The position numbers and the translations under genes were made by a program. 64,000 nt of DNA from Panonychus citri (Eukaryota; Arthropoda; Arachnida; Trombidiformes; Tetranychidae). The stretch is from NCBI RefSeq assembly GCF_014898815.1, contig NW_026515544.1:2852001-2916000 (forward strand). The letters run 5' to 3'. Below, in pieces: positions 37,660-50,500 of this stretch; within the stretch, counting starts at the first letter, position 1; the number at the start of each line of letters is the position of its first letter. The notes below the pieces were generated by a model. The model worked only from the letters and a program-made list of their open reading frames with translations, made no database searches and had not been told where the DNA came from.

Positions 37660-39065
37660 ATGAGTGATTTGGAAAAGAAATTAAAAGATTCGGTGGCAAT
37701 TAAGACGATTCGTGATAAATTTAAGGACAATTTACCCAAAAATCGAGATAAATTTGATGAGAATGATATTCAAAAGGTAAGCATACAATTTACTAATTAA
37801 TGTTCAATTAACAATCTGTTGATTACAATTTAATACCTTAAACTGTTGATGATTTAATTTTGTCCGACTAAAATTATACCATAAATTTAATTCTGTTTGT
37901 TCTGTTCATTGAATCATCTTGATTATCTTGTGTAATTATCTTAATTGTTGAATGAAAAACACCTAAAAGACTAAATTAACAATTAAAATTTAATTTCATC
38001 CCTTTGATTATAAGTTTAGATTATTTTTTTGCTGCCTTAATTGTTTTGTTGGTTGTGAGACTCCCAACCACAATTAGATAATCGTCATAATTAAACCTTG
38101 AGAGATCATTTCATTTTTAATTGACTGAACAATTAACTTGTTTTTCATCAAATTGTAATTGTAATTAGAAATTAATGTTTTCTATTTTGTTCTTCTGATC
38201 ATTATAACTTTAGATTCTAACCGACGATTGGTACGTTAAACGCTTCTTAATTGCTCGCAATCGCTCAACGAATGCCGCTTATAAGATGATTTTGGAATCA
38301 CTTGAATGGCGTCGAAATCAAGGATTCGCTACTTTACCCTCGAATTCATTTCCCCAAGAGTTTTACTTCGTGAACGCGATGTTTGACTACGAACCCGATA
38401 AAGAGGGAAATGTAACCCTTCACATTAGAGTTCGATATGTCCTTCGATGTGGCCCCTTGGTACCTCATGCGGTTAAATGGGCTTCAAAGTTTTTCTACGA
38501 TCTAGAAAATCGCTGCTCATCTTCATTCTTTACCATTCTCATTGATTTCTCTGGGTGTGGTATACGAAATGCTGAGTTCGATTTCGTCAAACACGCGGTT
38601 CAGGTTCTTAAAAATTACACACCCGCTTGTGTCAAGAGGATTTTACTGGTCGATTTGCCGCCGATCCTAAGGTTGGGATATAATTTCATCAAGAGTTGGA
38701 TCCCTGAAAACGGACGATCGATACTCAAATTCATTTCTCGATCTCAACTCAACGAGTATATTGATCAGGCCAATTTACCTGATTATTTGGGGGGAACTTG
38801 TTCTAGACCTTATCAAGGTAAACAAATGGTTCCACTTGACTGTCCAACGGCCGTTGAATATGGACTTGCTTGTGGTATTCCTCTTGACCAGTGTGTTAAA
38901 ATCGCCAAAACTTATGAACCTTTGGTCAAGGAGATTGGACTTTACGATGACCTTTCCAGTGAAACCGATTTCGCGGCTAAAGTTGCGAATGAATTAAAAT
39001 CTCGTGCCGAAGGTAAATTAACTCAAGGTGAGGCACTTAAAGTGGCACAAGCAATTAGTGGTTAA
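37660..39065 (+). CDS. CRAL-TRIO domain protein resembling the N-terminal half of MOSPD2
   Basis: Two exons (37660-37776 and 38214-39065), 322 residues. A CRAL-TRIO N-terminal helical segment (WYVKRFLIARNRSTNAAYKM, then ESLEWRRNQG) is followed by the lipid-binding SEC14 fold at about residues 90-240 (HIRVRYVL, FFTILIDFSGCGIRN, RILLVDLPPILR, LKFISRSQLNEYI, LPDYLGGT). The order and wording follow the CRAL-TRIO domain of MOSPD2, an ER-anchored contact-site protein. However, the MSP domain and C-terminal membrane anchor of MOSPD2 are absent: the frame ends with a helical tail (KVANELKSRAEGKLTQ, ALKVAQAISG). So it is probably a soluble lipid-transfer protein. Specific ligand unknown. A polyadenylation word AATAAA lies near 39,160. 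The single intron is 437 bp. Confidence 0.85.
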
Positions 39066-39443
39066 ATCAACTATCGACAGAGAATCAAGATCCAAATATT
39101 TTCTTACTTCGAACTACAATTAAATTGTATGATACATCAGAATTACAATGTAAATTCAAACAATAAACTTTAATTTACTTTATGAAATTTTACTTATTAA
39201 ATAAACTTTATTCAAACTATACGAAAGTGATCAATTAAAGTTGATCACAATTAACAGTGAAACGTTAAATATTACATGAGATCAATTGAGAAAATATAAT
39301 CAACAAGAAAAAAAGATCAAAAAGAAAAGGTGACAATTAGTTAATTTACAGAATATCGGATGAGAAAATGCAAGAGATGAATTATTTACATAAATTTCTA
39401 TTAAAATAATTAACAAATTGTTGATTCGATTTTAAAAGTCGAA
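39066..39443. other. Convergent 3' UTR region
   Basis: 378 bp separate the stop codons of two convergent genes (CRAL-TRIO, plus; DNA polymerase gamma, minus). AATAAA words for the plus gene lie near 39,160 and 39,200, and a TTTATT word (AATAAA on the minus strand) lies near 39,206. The two 3' UTRs may therefore overlap. No other feature. Confidence 0.55.
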
Positions 39444-42400
39444 TTAAGTTGATAGTTGATTAATTTTCTCCGAATTATTATTTGGTATAAGTGTGAAAAT
39501 CATAGTTGGATCAACATCATCACTAGAATCGCCGCCTTCACCTTCAGATGAACTTTTCGATTCCCAAGTAATTAACTTAGCTATTTCGGGTCGTTTAAGA
39601 AGCTGATAAATATCCAAACTTTCACCTTGTTCAATTCCATAGCCCAATTTAAGGCCGTGAGGGTTGGACGGAGTTTTACAATCAAGATAAACCTCTTTAC
39701 GAAGCACAGTGTCGATATCGATGGAGCTGAAGAAAGCAACTGATTGAGGTAAATCGTACATTCCCATTCTCGAGGCAAACATTGATCGCGTGAACAGATT
39801 AGTTACTTGAAGTGCAAGTGCCGCTTTATAACAATCGGCATCTTTGACCATGTATCTGACCTCATCGTGGATGGATAAACAAAATCTACCATCGATATTG
39901 AACTCATCTAGAAGCCATTTCATGTTTACCAGCATCAGATGAAGATAATCAACCGCTGAACTTTGAACAACCCAATTAACTACACTTGGTACAAATGATT
40001 GTCGAACCTCAATCGGTAGTAGCGCTGTACTTATCTTACAGTTTAAAACGGGAGTACAGGGTTCGGGTGAGAGGGCAATTGTTTCTAATTTGTTGAACAT
40101 TTGAGATTCACTTCCACCTTTCCACTCTTTCCGTATGAACCGTTTCTCCGTATCGGTAACGTTAACTCGTGTACCTTTCGTTTGTTTGTAAATTTTGATC
40201 GCTTTTGTTTTCGCTTCATCATCAGTGAGATTTTCATTTGATTGCTTCAAAAATCGGGCTGCAAATGCTTTACCCGCTCCATAAATGCGACCATAATTAA
40301 GCACTTTAGCTTGATCACGATTAATTCCAACCATTTCTGCCACTTTCGAGTGCATATCAGTTTTGGTTGCTTTGCTTCCCTGTAAGGTCATCCAACCGAT
40401 CGGAGTTGAACCATGAATTTTGGCAAAATGAGAGTCACCAATTAACGAGGCAATCCAAAGCTCTTGCGAGTCAACATCAGCGCCAACCAATTTATATCCT
40501 TTGGGTACTTGAATCATTGCTTTTAATTCACTTCCCAATCGGTCTGAAACGGCATTTGATGCGGTTAACCAAGTTGGTTCAACAGCTCTTCGAGTTATTG
40601 TTCCCGCCACAATTACTCGAGGCAATAAAGCTCCAACATAACCCGATGAATCAATTGGAACCACTAGTTGTGAATAGATCCGTTTATTTGAATTCTTCCA
40701 ATATGAAAGCGTTTTACTAATCTGTAGAAATGATTGAGCTTGAGTTTTCTTAAGGAATGTTGATAAAGTTCCATCATCAAGATACCTAAGGAATTCCTAA
40801 AGATAATCAGAGAAAAAAAGGAAAAAAAGTTAATCGGTTAATCGTTTAATCGTTTCACATGGATTATTGTCATTTGATATTCTTACCTTTCCCAATGGAT
40901 TTCCCACTTTATTGTCGGGGCCACTTTTATGTGGAAGTCGATAAAATTTACAACCGAACATCTTAATAGCAGAATGTTCATTATCATCTTCTTCGAGACT
41001 TATATTCTCATCGAATAACTCATGATCCATCCAATCGGGATCAGCCGTTTTCAATTGTAATCTTTTATCATCTTTTCGTTGTCTCTCTTGTTGGGTAATG
41101 TTCACAATTTTGAGATATTCTTCCAAGGGAAATTCACCAGAAGAATTGGTATTTGACCACGAATCGGGCACAAGGTAACCCCATTTATGTGTATCATCGT
41201 AATGAAGAGGATAACCTTTCCAAAGCATTCGTAACAATTTAGGTGATGTTCTCATTGATGTACTAATCAGGGAAGGTCCAGGTTGCCATTTTAATAGTTT
41301 CTCATCACTTCGTAGTTTAGAACCACCAAATGGATGGTCACATAGATCTCGATACCAAGCAGGGTAACCAGGGAGAAGAGGTTGAACTTTGGATATTAAA
41401 TTTTCTGTGGTTAAAATTTTATCAATGGTACTTTGAGTTTCGCTGATTGTAGTATCATTCTCAACTTTTTCAATCTCTACTTTGCTGTTGACATTTTTTC
41501 CATTCTTTTTTGGTTTAGACGATTTTTTGGCATTCAACTTCTTAATCTTTTCCTTATTGAATCGTAATTCTTGCGTTGACCAATCTAAATCCCAAAGCCA
41601 TGGATCATTGGAATAACTTTTATCTTTCGATAGAGAACAGGCTTGATTAGCAAGAGATTGAAGGCATAAATGAACTTCTCTCTCTAAATCATTGTAAACA
41701 CTTTGAGCTTCCTCTAGATATCGCTCCCAATTGGGTATATTCACCGGTAGATACATGGTTGACATTTCCAACATTCCAGCTAAAGTAACCGGATGAGGAA
41801 ATCGATTAAGATATTGAGACCAAATCGATCGGAAAACTTCATGTGTTGCGATCACATCACCAGCACAATAGGTGACTAATTCTTGGAAATTTTCTCGAAC
41901 ATCGGAAAGTGAACCTTTCACAAAGATATCTCGCTCTTCTTTACTCATCTCTTTCTTACAATGAAAAGCATAAACATCTTTAAGACTATTCAATGAGCCA
42001 AGTTCTTGCCATCCACCGGGATCAGGGTGACCAGCGTTCTCAAATTTGGATTTCAACGATAAATCATTCATTCCATTCTTTTTGCCCACCTTGTAGGAAA
42101 AGGATAAAGCTCGTTGATATCCGGTTAATCCTGATAAACTGATATGAAGGCTCATTGTATCAAGGAAACGGGTCTTATCACAATCGATTAAATTTTGATC
42201 TTTTATGTAGGATCTATCAAAGGAAACATTGTGGCCAATGATTAATCGCTCACAACTGGCGTAACTACCCATGGTTATCATTTCATTGAGTTTTAATTGT
42301 TGCTGATTGGTTTGATATTTAACTGATAGATTATCTAATTCAGTTGTTTCATTGATCAACCTTGGACTACACCATGAGTACCAAGCATCAGGTGAGGCAC

Positions 42401-43092
42401 AAGCAGCTAAAGTTGGTTGTTTACCTGATCCATCATTCATACAAACTTCAACATCGAAAATTAATACTTTCTCATCGGGATAATCAACTTTCGATTTAAT
42501 CATTTGGCCATAATTATCAATCACATAACGAGTCCAACCTTGAGTGTAACTCCATTTATCTGGTAATTGGGGTAAAGGTTTGGAGACAATTTCATCGGCT
42601 AACGATTTGTAAGCCGATGAATATTTTTCACCAATTGATTGGAAATGTTCCTCTATATTGTTACCAACCAAATTAGGTAATTTAAATTCAATGGAAGGAG
42701 CTGGATCAGAAGGATACATTGGACCATCTTCCACTGTTGATTTACTAATTACATTTTTCTAGAGAAGAAAAAAAAGAGATAGAGATACAAAGGAATAACT
42801 GGATTAGCGGGAAACCAATTGTGTAACCAGAAGATTAAAGAGAAATCTATCAATTTCTCTTTGTTTTAGATAATCAACCAACCTTTTTCTTTGATAATCT
42901 CCATAAACCATGATCAGCAAGACTTGATTTTACTTTGTCAATTGTCTTTCCATCAATTGAACAATTTAATTTATCTCCAAACAATTTATTCCGAAAACAT
43001 TCTGATATCATTTGAATGTACAACTCATTTCGCCGGACACCAGAACCTCCACCTACTTGAGATGACAGCTGTCTACGAAAAAGCCTCTCCAT
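39444..43092 (-). CDS. PolG: Mitochondrial DNA polymerase gamma, catalytic subunit
   Basis: Replicates and repairs mitochondrial DNA. Exons: 42883-43092, 40887-42758, 39444-40796, all phase 0; 1,144 residues, close to the Drosophila enzyme (tamas). The N-terminus MERLFRRQLSSQ is basic and amphipathic, as in a mitochondrial presequence. Family A exonuclease motifs are visible: Exo I LIFDVEV (Asp and Glu near 172 and 174), Exo II GHNVSFDRSY, Exo III YCAGDVIATHE. The polymerase motifs are A VGADVDSQELWIASL, B RDQAKVLNYGRIYGAGK and C SIHDEVRY with the catalytic HD-E. The spacer between exonuclease and polymerase carries a Lys-rich low-complexity stretch (KKLNAKKSSKPKKNGK) and an acidic Ser/Gly patch (SSSEGEGGDSSDDVD) ends the protein. 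The two introns (124 and 90 bp) are short. No key residue is missing. Confidence 0.96.
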
Positions 43093-43231
43093 AGACCAAA
43101 GAGTAATATTAATATTAATTAAGAAAAATAAACAATCACAATTAGATAAAAAAAAGATAATCAAAAAATCAGTTAAATCAAAACATCAACAACATGTTGA
43201 AGATGAAAATTTTTATTTGAAGCTTTGACAG

Positions 43232-43384
43232 CGACCTCAGGGGAGGCACCGATGAATTAAGATTCATCGTATCCGGTTGCGACTACCGTACCAAGGGATA
43301 GGGAAAACAGGGACAAGGAAGGGAAAAATAATAGAATGCAAAATAATAATAAAATAAATAACAAATTTTTCTCCCCTGAGGTCG
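43232..43384. mobile_element. 153-bp inverted-repeat element of atypical composition
   Basis: The ends CGACCTCAGGGGAG (43232-43245) and CTCCCCTGAGGTCG (43371-43384) are perfectly complementary over 14 bp. The inner part has an 8-bp hairpin (GATGAATT / AAGATTCATC region) and a GC-richer stretch (GTATCCGGTTGCGACTACC) unlike the flanks. It may be a MITE, the end of a decayed retroelement or a structured RNA gene. I see no clear target duplication and no Pol III boxes that I would trust. It lies about 140 bp upstream of the PolG start. Confidence 0.4.
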
Positions 43385-43816
43385 AATTACATATTAATTG
43401 ACAAGTTAAATCACAAATAAATGGACAAAAAGTCCTGTTCGCCTACTCCTAATAAAGGGTTGTTCTCCTCAAAACGTTCTCCTAAAAATATTTTCCTCGG
43501 ACCAGAGTCCTTTTCAAAATTGTGGCGATTGTCCAAAGGTCCAAAAATTGGTTGGCTCATCAGGTATGACACAAAATAAAACAAGAAAACACATGGTTGC
43601 TATGTAATAACGGTTCAGTTTTAAGAGTAACCAAAACAATGTAAGTAACTGGTGAAATATTACAATTTAGGTATCAACCTGATCCTTGTGATTAGCCAAA
43701 CAACAATAGAACAAAATTAACTTTCAAATTCACAGGTAAATTTAATTAAATTAAAATTTAACAGGCCAGTTTACCAAAACAAACCAAAATGTAAACACAT
43801 TTGCGAAAACGATTTT

Positions 43817-43831
43817 ACTGCCCTCTGGTGG
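43817..43831 (-). promoter_or_regulatory. CTCF-like motif between PolG and Raw-like gene
   Basis: On the minus strand CCACCAGAGGGCAGT matches all 15 positions of the CTCF core CCASYAGRKGGCRSY. It is a rare GC-rich word in AT-rich intergenic DNA. It lies between the promoter of PolG and the 3' end of the next gene, a position suited to a boundary. Occupancy is inferred. Confidence 0.6.
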
Positions 43832-44511
43832 GAAAAGAAAGAAAAATTTTCTATTTGATTTCAAACTTTCAATTAGTTTTAATAGTTAATTAGTTGATAA
43901 AGAGGAATAATTTTTAGAGAATAAAATAAATTTAATCAACTGGTTTCATTCAGAATTGACTTGTTTACCATGGAAAAACTTGAACTAAATCATATCTAGA
44001 TCAAGATAATTACAATCAAGTTGAATGAGAAAAAAAAATTTCTATTTCAACAATTAGAATCAATTTGAATCTTTTTCAATGTTAAATTAACTTTGATAGA
44101 AAATAAAAAACTAATCATAATGATCAGAGTGAAGAGCAATTGATAAATTAAACTAATTACAATTTTTTACCAAACTAAATTGATTAGATAAACAATCAAC
44201 AATGATCAAGTTATTTTTTGTTACATGAAAACAATTTAAAATGAGATTAATTAATTGAGTAGGAAAAAAATGATCAACTTTTTTATTATAATCATTAATT
44301 GGTTATTATTGTAATTAAGCAGCAAGATAATGAACATGATGATGATTAAATTAACATAGATAATTAAATAGATTTATATGATTTATCAAAAACAGAACAA
44401 AACAAAAACAGCAACTCAATCAATGGTAACAATTAACAATTGATTTTTGAGAGATTGTGGTTAATTTTAAGGTAGAACAATTGAGTTTAATTGTTGACAA
44501 TGATTAAGTTG

Positions 44512-47500
44512 CTAATTAGCTGATGATTTAGCTGATTTAATGGCACATTTAACCGCTTCCTCGAGATCCTCGAAAACCTCAATGTTTTCCTTGCGAGCGA
44601 TTTCAGATAAATAAGCTCGCCCTCGATTGTAATCATCAATTGCTGCCATTGAAATCTAATTATAATAAAATTTGTGAGAGGAAAATCAATTAGTAACAAT
44701 TAACACCCACCAAAAGAAATTAATAGACAACAATCAATAGTAATTGTAAATCAATTTGATTACCTGATTATCTTGAGCAACACTTTCCAATGGCATTGGT
44801 TGGACACAAAGGACAACTTTGAATTTCTGACCAAAATAATGAGTAGCCTGTTAATTAGTAAATTGTTTAAGATTAGCAGTTTGTTAAATTTTGGTTAATT
44901 GTTGGTTAATTTACCAGAATCATAGTTTCCAATTCAGGTCTTTGTCCACCAATTACAAAAAGTAAAACTTGACAACTTTCAAGTTTAGTTAAATCATTTC
45001 CCGTTGTATCCCAACGATTAATATTTGGCATGGAATAAGTTAAATTAGATTGGCTGAAAATGAGATAAGGATAATTAGTTAATCAATAATTTACTGGATT
45101 TAATTGTAAGCTAACCAGTTACTTGATTGTACCAAATAAGGATCAAATCAAATTAGTTTAACTGTATACATCATCATTGATTGTCATTTGATTTGTCAAA
45201 AGTAACGTTGGTTAATTTTTTGTCAACAACAATTAACAGAAACATATGATTTTTTTTAACCACTCAAGATGCAATAATCAAACAATAATAACAACAACAA
45301 TCAATTGTTACAATTAAAAAATCATATTGAATAAATTACTGGAAATGATTCACAATAATAACTAAATTAAACCTTGAAAGGCGAATCACATTTGATTATT
45401 ATCAACAGATTTGATTTGAACAACAACAATAATCAACTAAATCACATGAAAAAAAAAACGCCAATCAAAATGATGATCATATAATAGACAATCAATTAAT
45501 GATAATCAATGGATAGAATAATTAAATCAACAACAATTAAAACCTACTCTATTAAAGGAATGGCAATACTGGACCTCCAGCCTTTTGGATTATCAGATCC
45601 ACCAAGATAAATATCAGCAGTCTTAATCCTTTGAGAATCAGTTAAATTGTTATTAAGTGAATCCTGTGGATAAGAAAATACAAATTCAAGAAACACAATT
45701 AATCAACTAAATCATAGGAAGTAATTAAGAAGTAGGAAAAAAAAAGTAAAGAGTTAACTGTTAATAGGAAATGAGATCAAGGACCCAAAGTGAAAGATAT
45801 AATTTGCTCAGTTTGTTGACATGATTACGAAAACTATTCAGTAAATGATTAACTAACTAACAGGATGATGTTCATTAATAATCATCATCATCTTCAAGTG
45901 CAATTAGTAAATCATAAAGTACAGAATTGCAATGTTTACTTGCAACAATCAACAATCAAAAATAAACAAAAGTTTATAAAAAATCAAATCAACAATAAAC
46001 AACATCAAGTTTATTAACTGTCATTTATAATTAAAAGTTAATTGTTACACCTTTAATCAATGATATCTAATCATTTTACAACAATATTGTAAATACAAAT
46101 TCATTTGTAATTATTAGTAACAATTTATAATAAGTTAATCATTCTGGTTCATTGAGCTTTTGTTGATTAAGTTAATTAGTGCTGAGAGGCAATTAAATTT
46201 GGATTCTGATTGATTAGTTTTTTTTTTAATTCTTTAATTGTCTCGACAGTTAATTTTAGTAACTATAAACAACAGAAACTATTTATAATTAACTGATCAC
46301 AGTTAACTAATCATCATCATCATCAACCCATAATCTTAATTGTGATAGTTTTAATCAGCTGAAGCTTTTTAAACGTTACAATTGTTTGATTTCACTTGTT
46401 AATTGAAATGCAAATTGTAATTGGCTTAAGGCAATTATAATTGTCACCGTTGTAATAGTTAATCAGTTAATTTATTTAATTAACCATAAAAAATAAATCA
46501 TATCTCTCAAGGTTGATTGTTTTCTTTTTCTTCTTGATTAGTTGTAATTAAGTTAAATTATCATCTCGTTTTTTGTATTGTTCAGCTAATTGTGGTTAAT
46601 TAGTTGATTTCTTGTTTATGTTTATACTTTAATCACGTTAATTGTAACAATTAACGGAAAAGATTTATATACATATATGTATATGCTTTCATTTTTTATT
46701 AGTATTTAATCATTAATTGTAATCAACACGCTAATAAATATAAATCATTGTGGTGATTAAAAAAAACTGATTGTCTCAAAATAATTAATGATGAAAATTA
46801 TTTTAACTTTGATTAACAATTTGTCAAGTATTGATTGTGACTGATCACAATCAATCATTAATCCAGATGATGATCATCCGGCAATTAAATGGATCCCATT
46901 GAATAATCATCAACAATTAACTAATAAAAGGTAAGATAATTGAAACAATTGATTCTAATCAAGATGCTTGACACAATTAAAATTAATTGAGGACAATTTG
47001 AATATCAATTGATGATTAGAATTGCAATTAACTAATGTACATATTGTCAATTAATCAACTCATTATCTGTTTACAATTAAATTATTTCATCTAATTAAAA
47101 TGATTTCATTGTTATTATCTTCAATCAAAAAAATATCGATTGAAACAATTAAGTCAATCACTTTTGATTAAACAAAACGAAACAAAATCAATTTAAATGT
47201 CATAATTGTGATTGTAACAGGCAACAATTAATAATCTCATTATAAACTTTTATGATTTAATTATCATATGGTGTTAGAATGATCAGTTAATTGTTGTGCT
47301 AATTTGGGTAGAGACAAATTGATGACAATGTAATTAACTTAAATAATCCAGAGACAAGATAATCTAAGCTCGTTATAAGTTATTAAAAGGGTAAATTGAA
47401 TGTGCTAATTGTCACCGACTTACCTTTAATTGTTGTGGTTCCCGTTGACTATCAATTTCATCACAATTGTCACACTTATCATCTAATTGAGGGCAATTGA

Positions 47501-50500
47501 CTAGAGAAGTCAAAAAATTAACGGTGGGTGACAAGGTCGGTGAGGTGGTTGGTGGTGGGTTGATGTTTACAAAGTGAGATGAACCCTCAGTTGAATTGGA
47601 ACTTGATTTGGATAGTAAATTGTTTGATTTTAGATAATCAAGAATTAAGGAGCAAAATTGTTTAAAGTTAATTGTAGTTGTGTCCGAATTGTTGTTATTA
47701 AAATGGTGATTGTTATTTAGTTGGTGATGATGATGGTGATGAAGATGATGATGAGTTTGCTGTTTATCATTTGTATCATTAAGGTGTTGATGATGATGAG
47801 AATGAGAATGATGATTAAGGTGATGATGATGATGATGATTAGAATGATTTGAATCAATTGATTGTTGTTGATGATTTGGTGTGATTGAGGTAATCAGGTT
47901 TGTTGTTGTTGTTGTAGTTGTTGATTGATGTTGATTATGAATATGATTTTGTTGTTGATGAATATGATTATTATGATGTTGATGGTTAAGATTATTATTA
48001 TTAATTGTAGTATTAAATTGATTAGAAGAATAATTTTCTTTGGTAATGTTATCAGAAGTATTAATTGTTAAATTGTTATTGGTTGTTGGTAAATTTGTTG
48101 GTAAGTTAATTTCAATTAGGTTATTGATCAAGTTATCATCCAAATCGTTTCCGGTCAACATTAGGTAAGCTAATTTAGTGTCAAGTAATGATAAACATCC
48201 TGTATACATATCGCAACAAGAATCATAAACTTCCTTGACCTTCATCAGTTCATAAGGTGAAAGGATATTGGTAAGTATATGATGAGCAGATAACGGTAAT
48301 TTATCACCCTGGACATTTGACCCTTGGTCAGTTGAACATGCAACTAAATCTACCTCAACACCACCACCATTATCATCAGTATTGATATTATTATTATTAT
48401 TGTTATTGTTGTTGTTATTATTATTAACAATATCAATACTTTTACTGTTACAACCTTTAATTTTTGATTTAATTGTTTGATTACGAGAAATCATTATGGG
48501 AATATAATTAAGCGCTGCAGGTATTTGATTGAACACTGGCATCCCCTTGCGTTCAACTAATTTCATTAGCAATTTACGTCCACCCTTTAGGATATCATGT
48601 TCACTAGAAGGATAAATTAAATGTATAATTAGTTAAATTGTTGTTCCAAAAAGTAGTTAATTGTTACTCTTACTATTGTGATATTGGTTCCCCGTTAATT
48701 ATTGGCTCTAAACTTGGAAACAAATCGATAACAAGTACTAATTTCTTGGTGGTTGCGGCAATGAAACTAACTTCAATCATGGAAGCAATTGATCGGGTTT
48801 GATTATCGATTACGAAAAATAGAACTTGAGAATTCTGTGTTAATTATTATGAAGAAGAAAAAAAGAACAATCAATTTCAATTCAAAATAGAGAATTAATT
48901 TCCATCAAATAATCAAAGTTAATAAACGTCAAACAAACTCACAATTTAATCTAATCCTTATTTTATGTGTTTATGTCAATAGAACTACAATAGAATCTTT
49001 TTTTTCACTGATTGTTGATTGTTTGTTTTCTTCTTCCTATTAAATTGTTACCTTAATGTTTACAATCAACCGTATAATCTGATATCAAGTGTATTTAATT
49101 TAAATTGTTGTTGTTGATTATTGAAGAAAAAGAGTTGACGTTTGTGTTAGAAATAGAGGTTAACTGAAGGGAATTAGTGATTTAGTGTTTTCGTTGTAGT
49201 AACATGATGATTCTGAATTTGATTCTGATGATGGAAAAGGATGATGATGATGATGAGAAGTGGAAAAAACTAAGTGACGGGGAAAAAGTGTCTATTCTGG
49301 CTAAATGCCTTGAGGAGGTTGAAATAGACACAGAGAGAGAGATAGAGAGGTTAAGATTTTGGTGGTGAAAAAGAAAGAGAAGATAAATTGTAGACAGAGG
49401 ATGAGAAGATGAAGAAGAAGAAAAAAAAATGAATCGAATGAGGAAAAGATGTTGAATAATTTTGATTGAATTGTTATCATCATCATCAGTAAATTGTTAG
49501 TTGATTGTTGTTTTTCTGATCAGGCCTTTCCTCTTTGCTAATATTTACTAATTGATAGATTGACATAAACACAGGAACAGTTTGATTAGTAATTAGTATT
49601 TACATTGGATTGAGTTTGACATTAAATTGATTATTTGTAAGAATTAACAGATTAACAGGTAATCAATTAATTGTACTAATTGATTTTTAGATTAACTGAT
49701 TGCGAACCTTTTTTGCTTTATCCTCTAATTCAATCAACTCAGGTTCCCAATGATCCTTTTGCTGGTTAATTGATCAACGTCGTAATTTAATCAGTGATAA
49801 CAAGAGAAACATAAATATCCACATTGGTAACAATTAATCAGAATTTAAAGATGATGATTAAGATGAAAACGATGAAGCACCAAAAACGATGGATAATAAG
49901 ACAATTAGATGGTGATTTTGACATGTAAAAAAAAGAGATGATGATAAATGAATTGAATAAGTTTTACAATTAACGATTAAGATGATTAACTGATAATTAC
50001 CGGATCATAATAAGTTATATTTAAAGCTTTTAACATCGGTATTGCAATATCTTTCCTCCATGTTGTTGGATTACAAGAACCACCGAGAAAAACAGTTGAT
50101 TGATTAATTAAGACGTTACCATGAAGACTATTGTTACCTGGTGAACTTGGTAACATTTCACCTGAGGCTAGAAAGTGAGATGGATATTGAGAGAGAGAGA
50201 GGAAGATAAATTATTGATTTTACACGTTGATTGTTGATAATTAAATGACGATGATTGAAAACAAATGATGAGGAAGAGATGAAAAGGAAAAACAAGAAGC
50301 AGAAAAAAAATCAACTGTTGAAAACCGGTGAGAAGGTAAAGTAGAAAACGATGAGGATGGAAAACTGTTTTTTCTTCTTCTTCTCTTCTCTTTCTTTTCT
50401 TTCTTTTTTACTTAAATGTTCATCTTTTCATCTTCATCTCCAGGAAGAAAATAAGATTGATAAATAGACAGTAAAAGAGAGGAAGAAAGAGAGAAAGAGA

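Larger units (their letters stand above)
43093..44511. other. Intergenic, PolG 5' side to Raw-like 3' side
   Basis: 1.4 kb holding the PolG promoter and the Raw-like 3' UTR. Two features stand out and are listed separately: a 153-bp inverted-repeat segment of higher GC and a perfect match to the CTCF core. The remainder is AT-rich without recognisable content. Confidence 0.6.
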
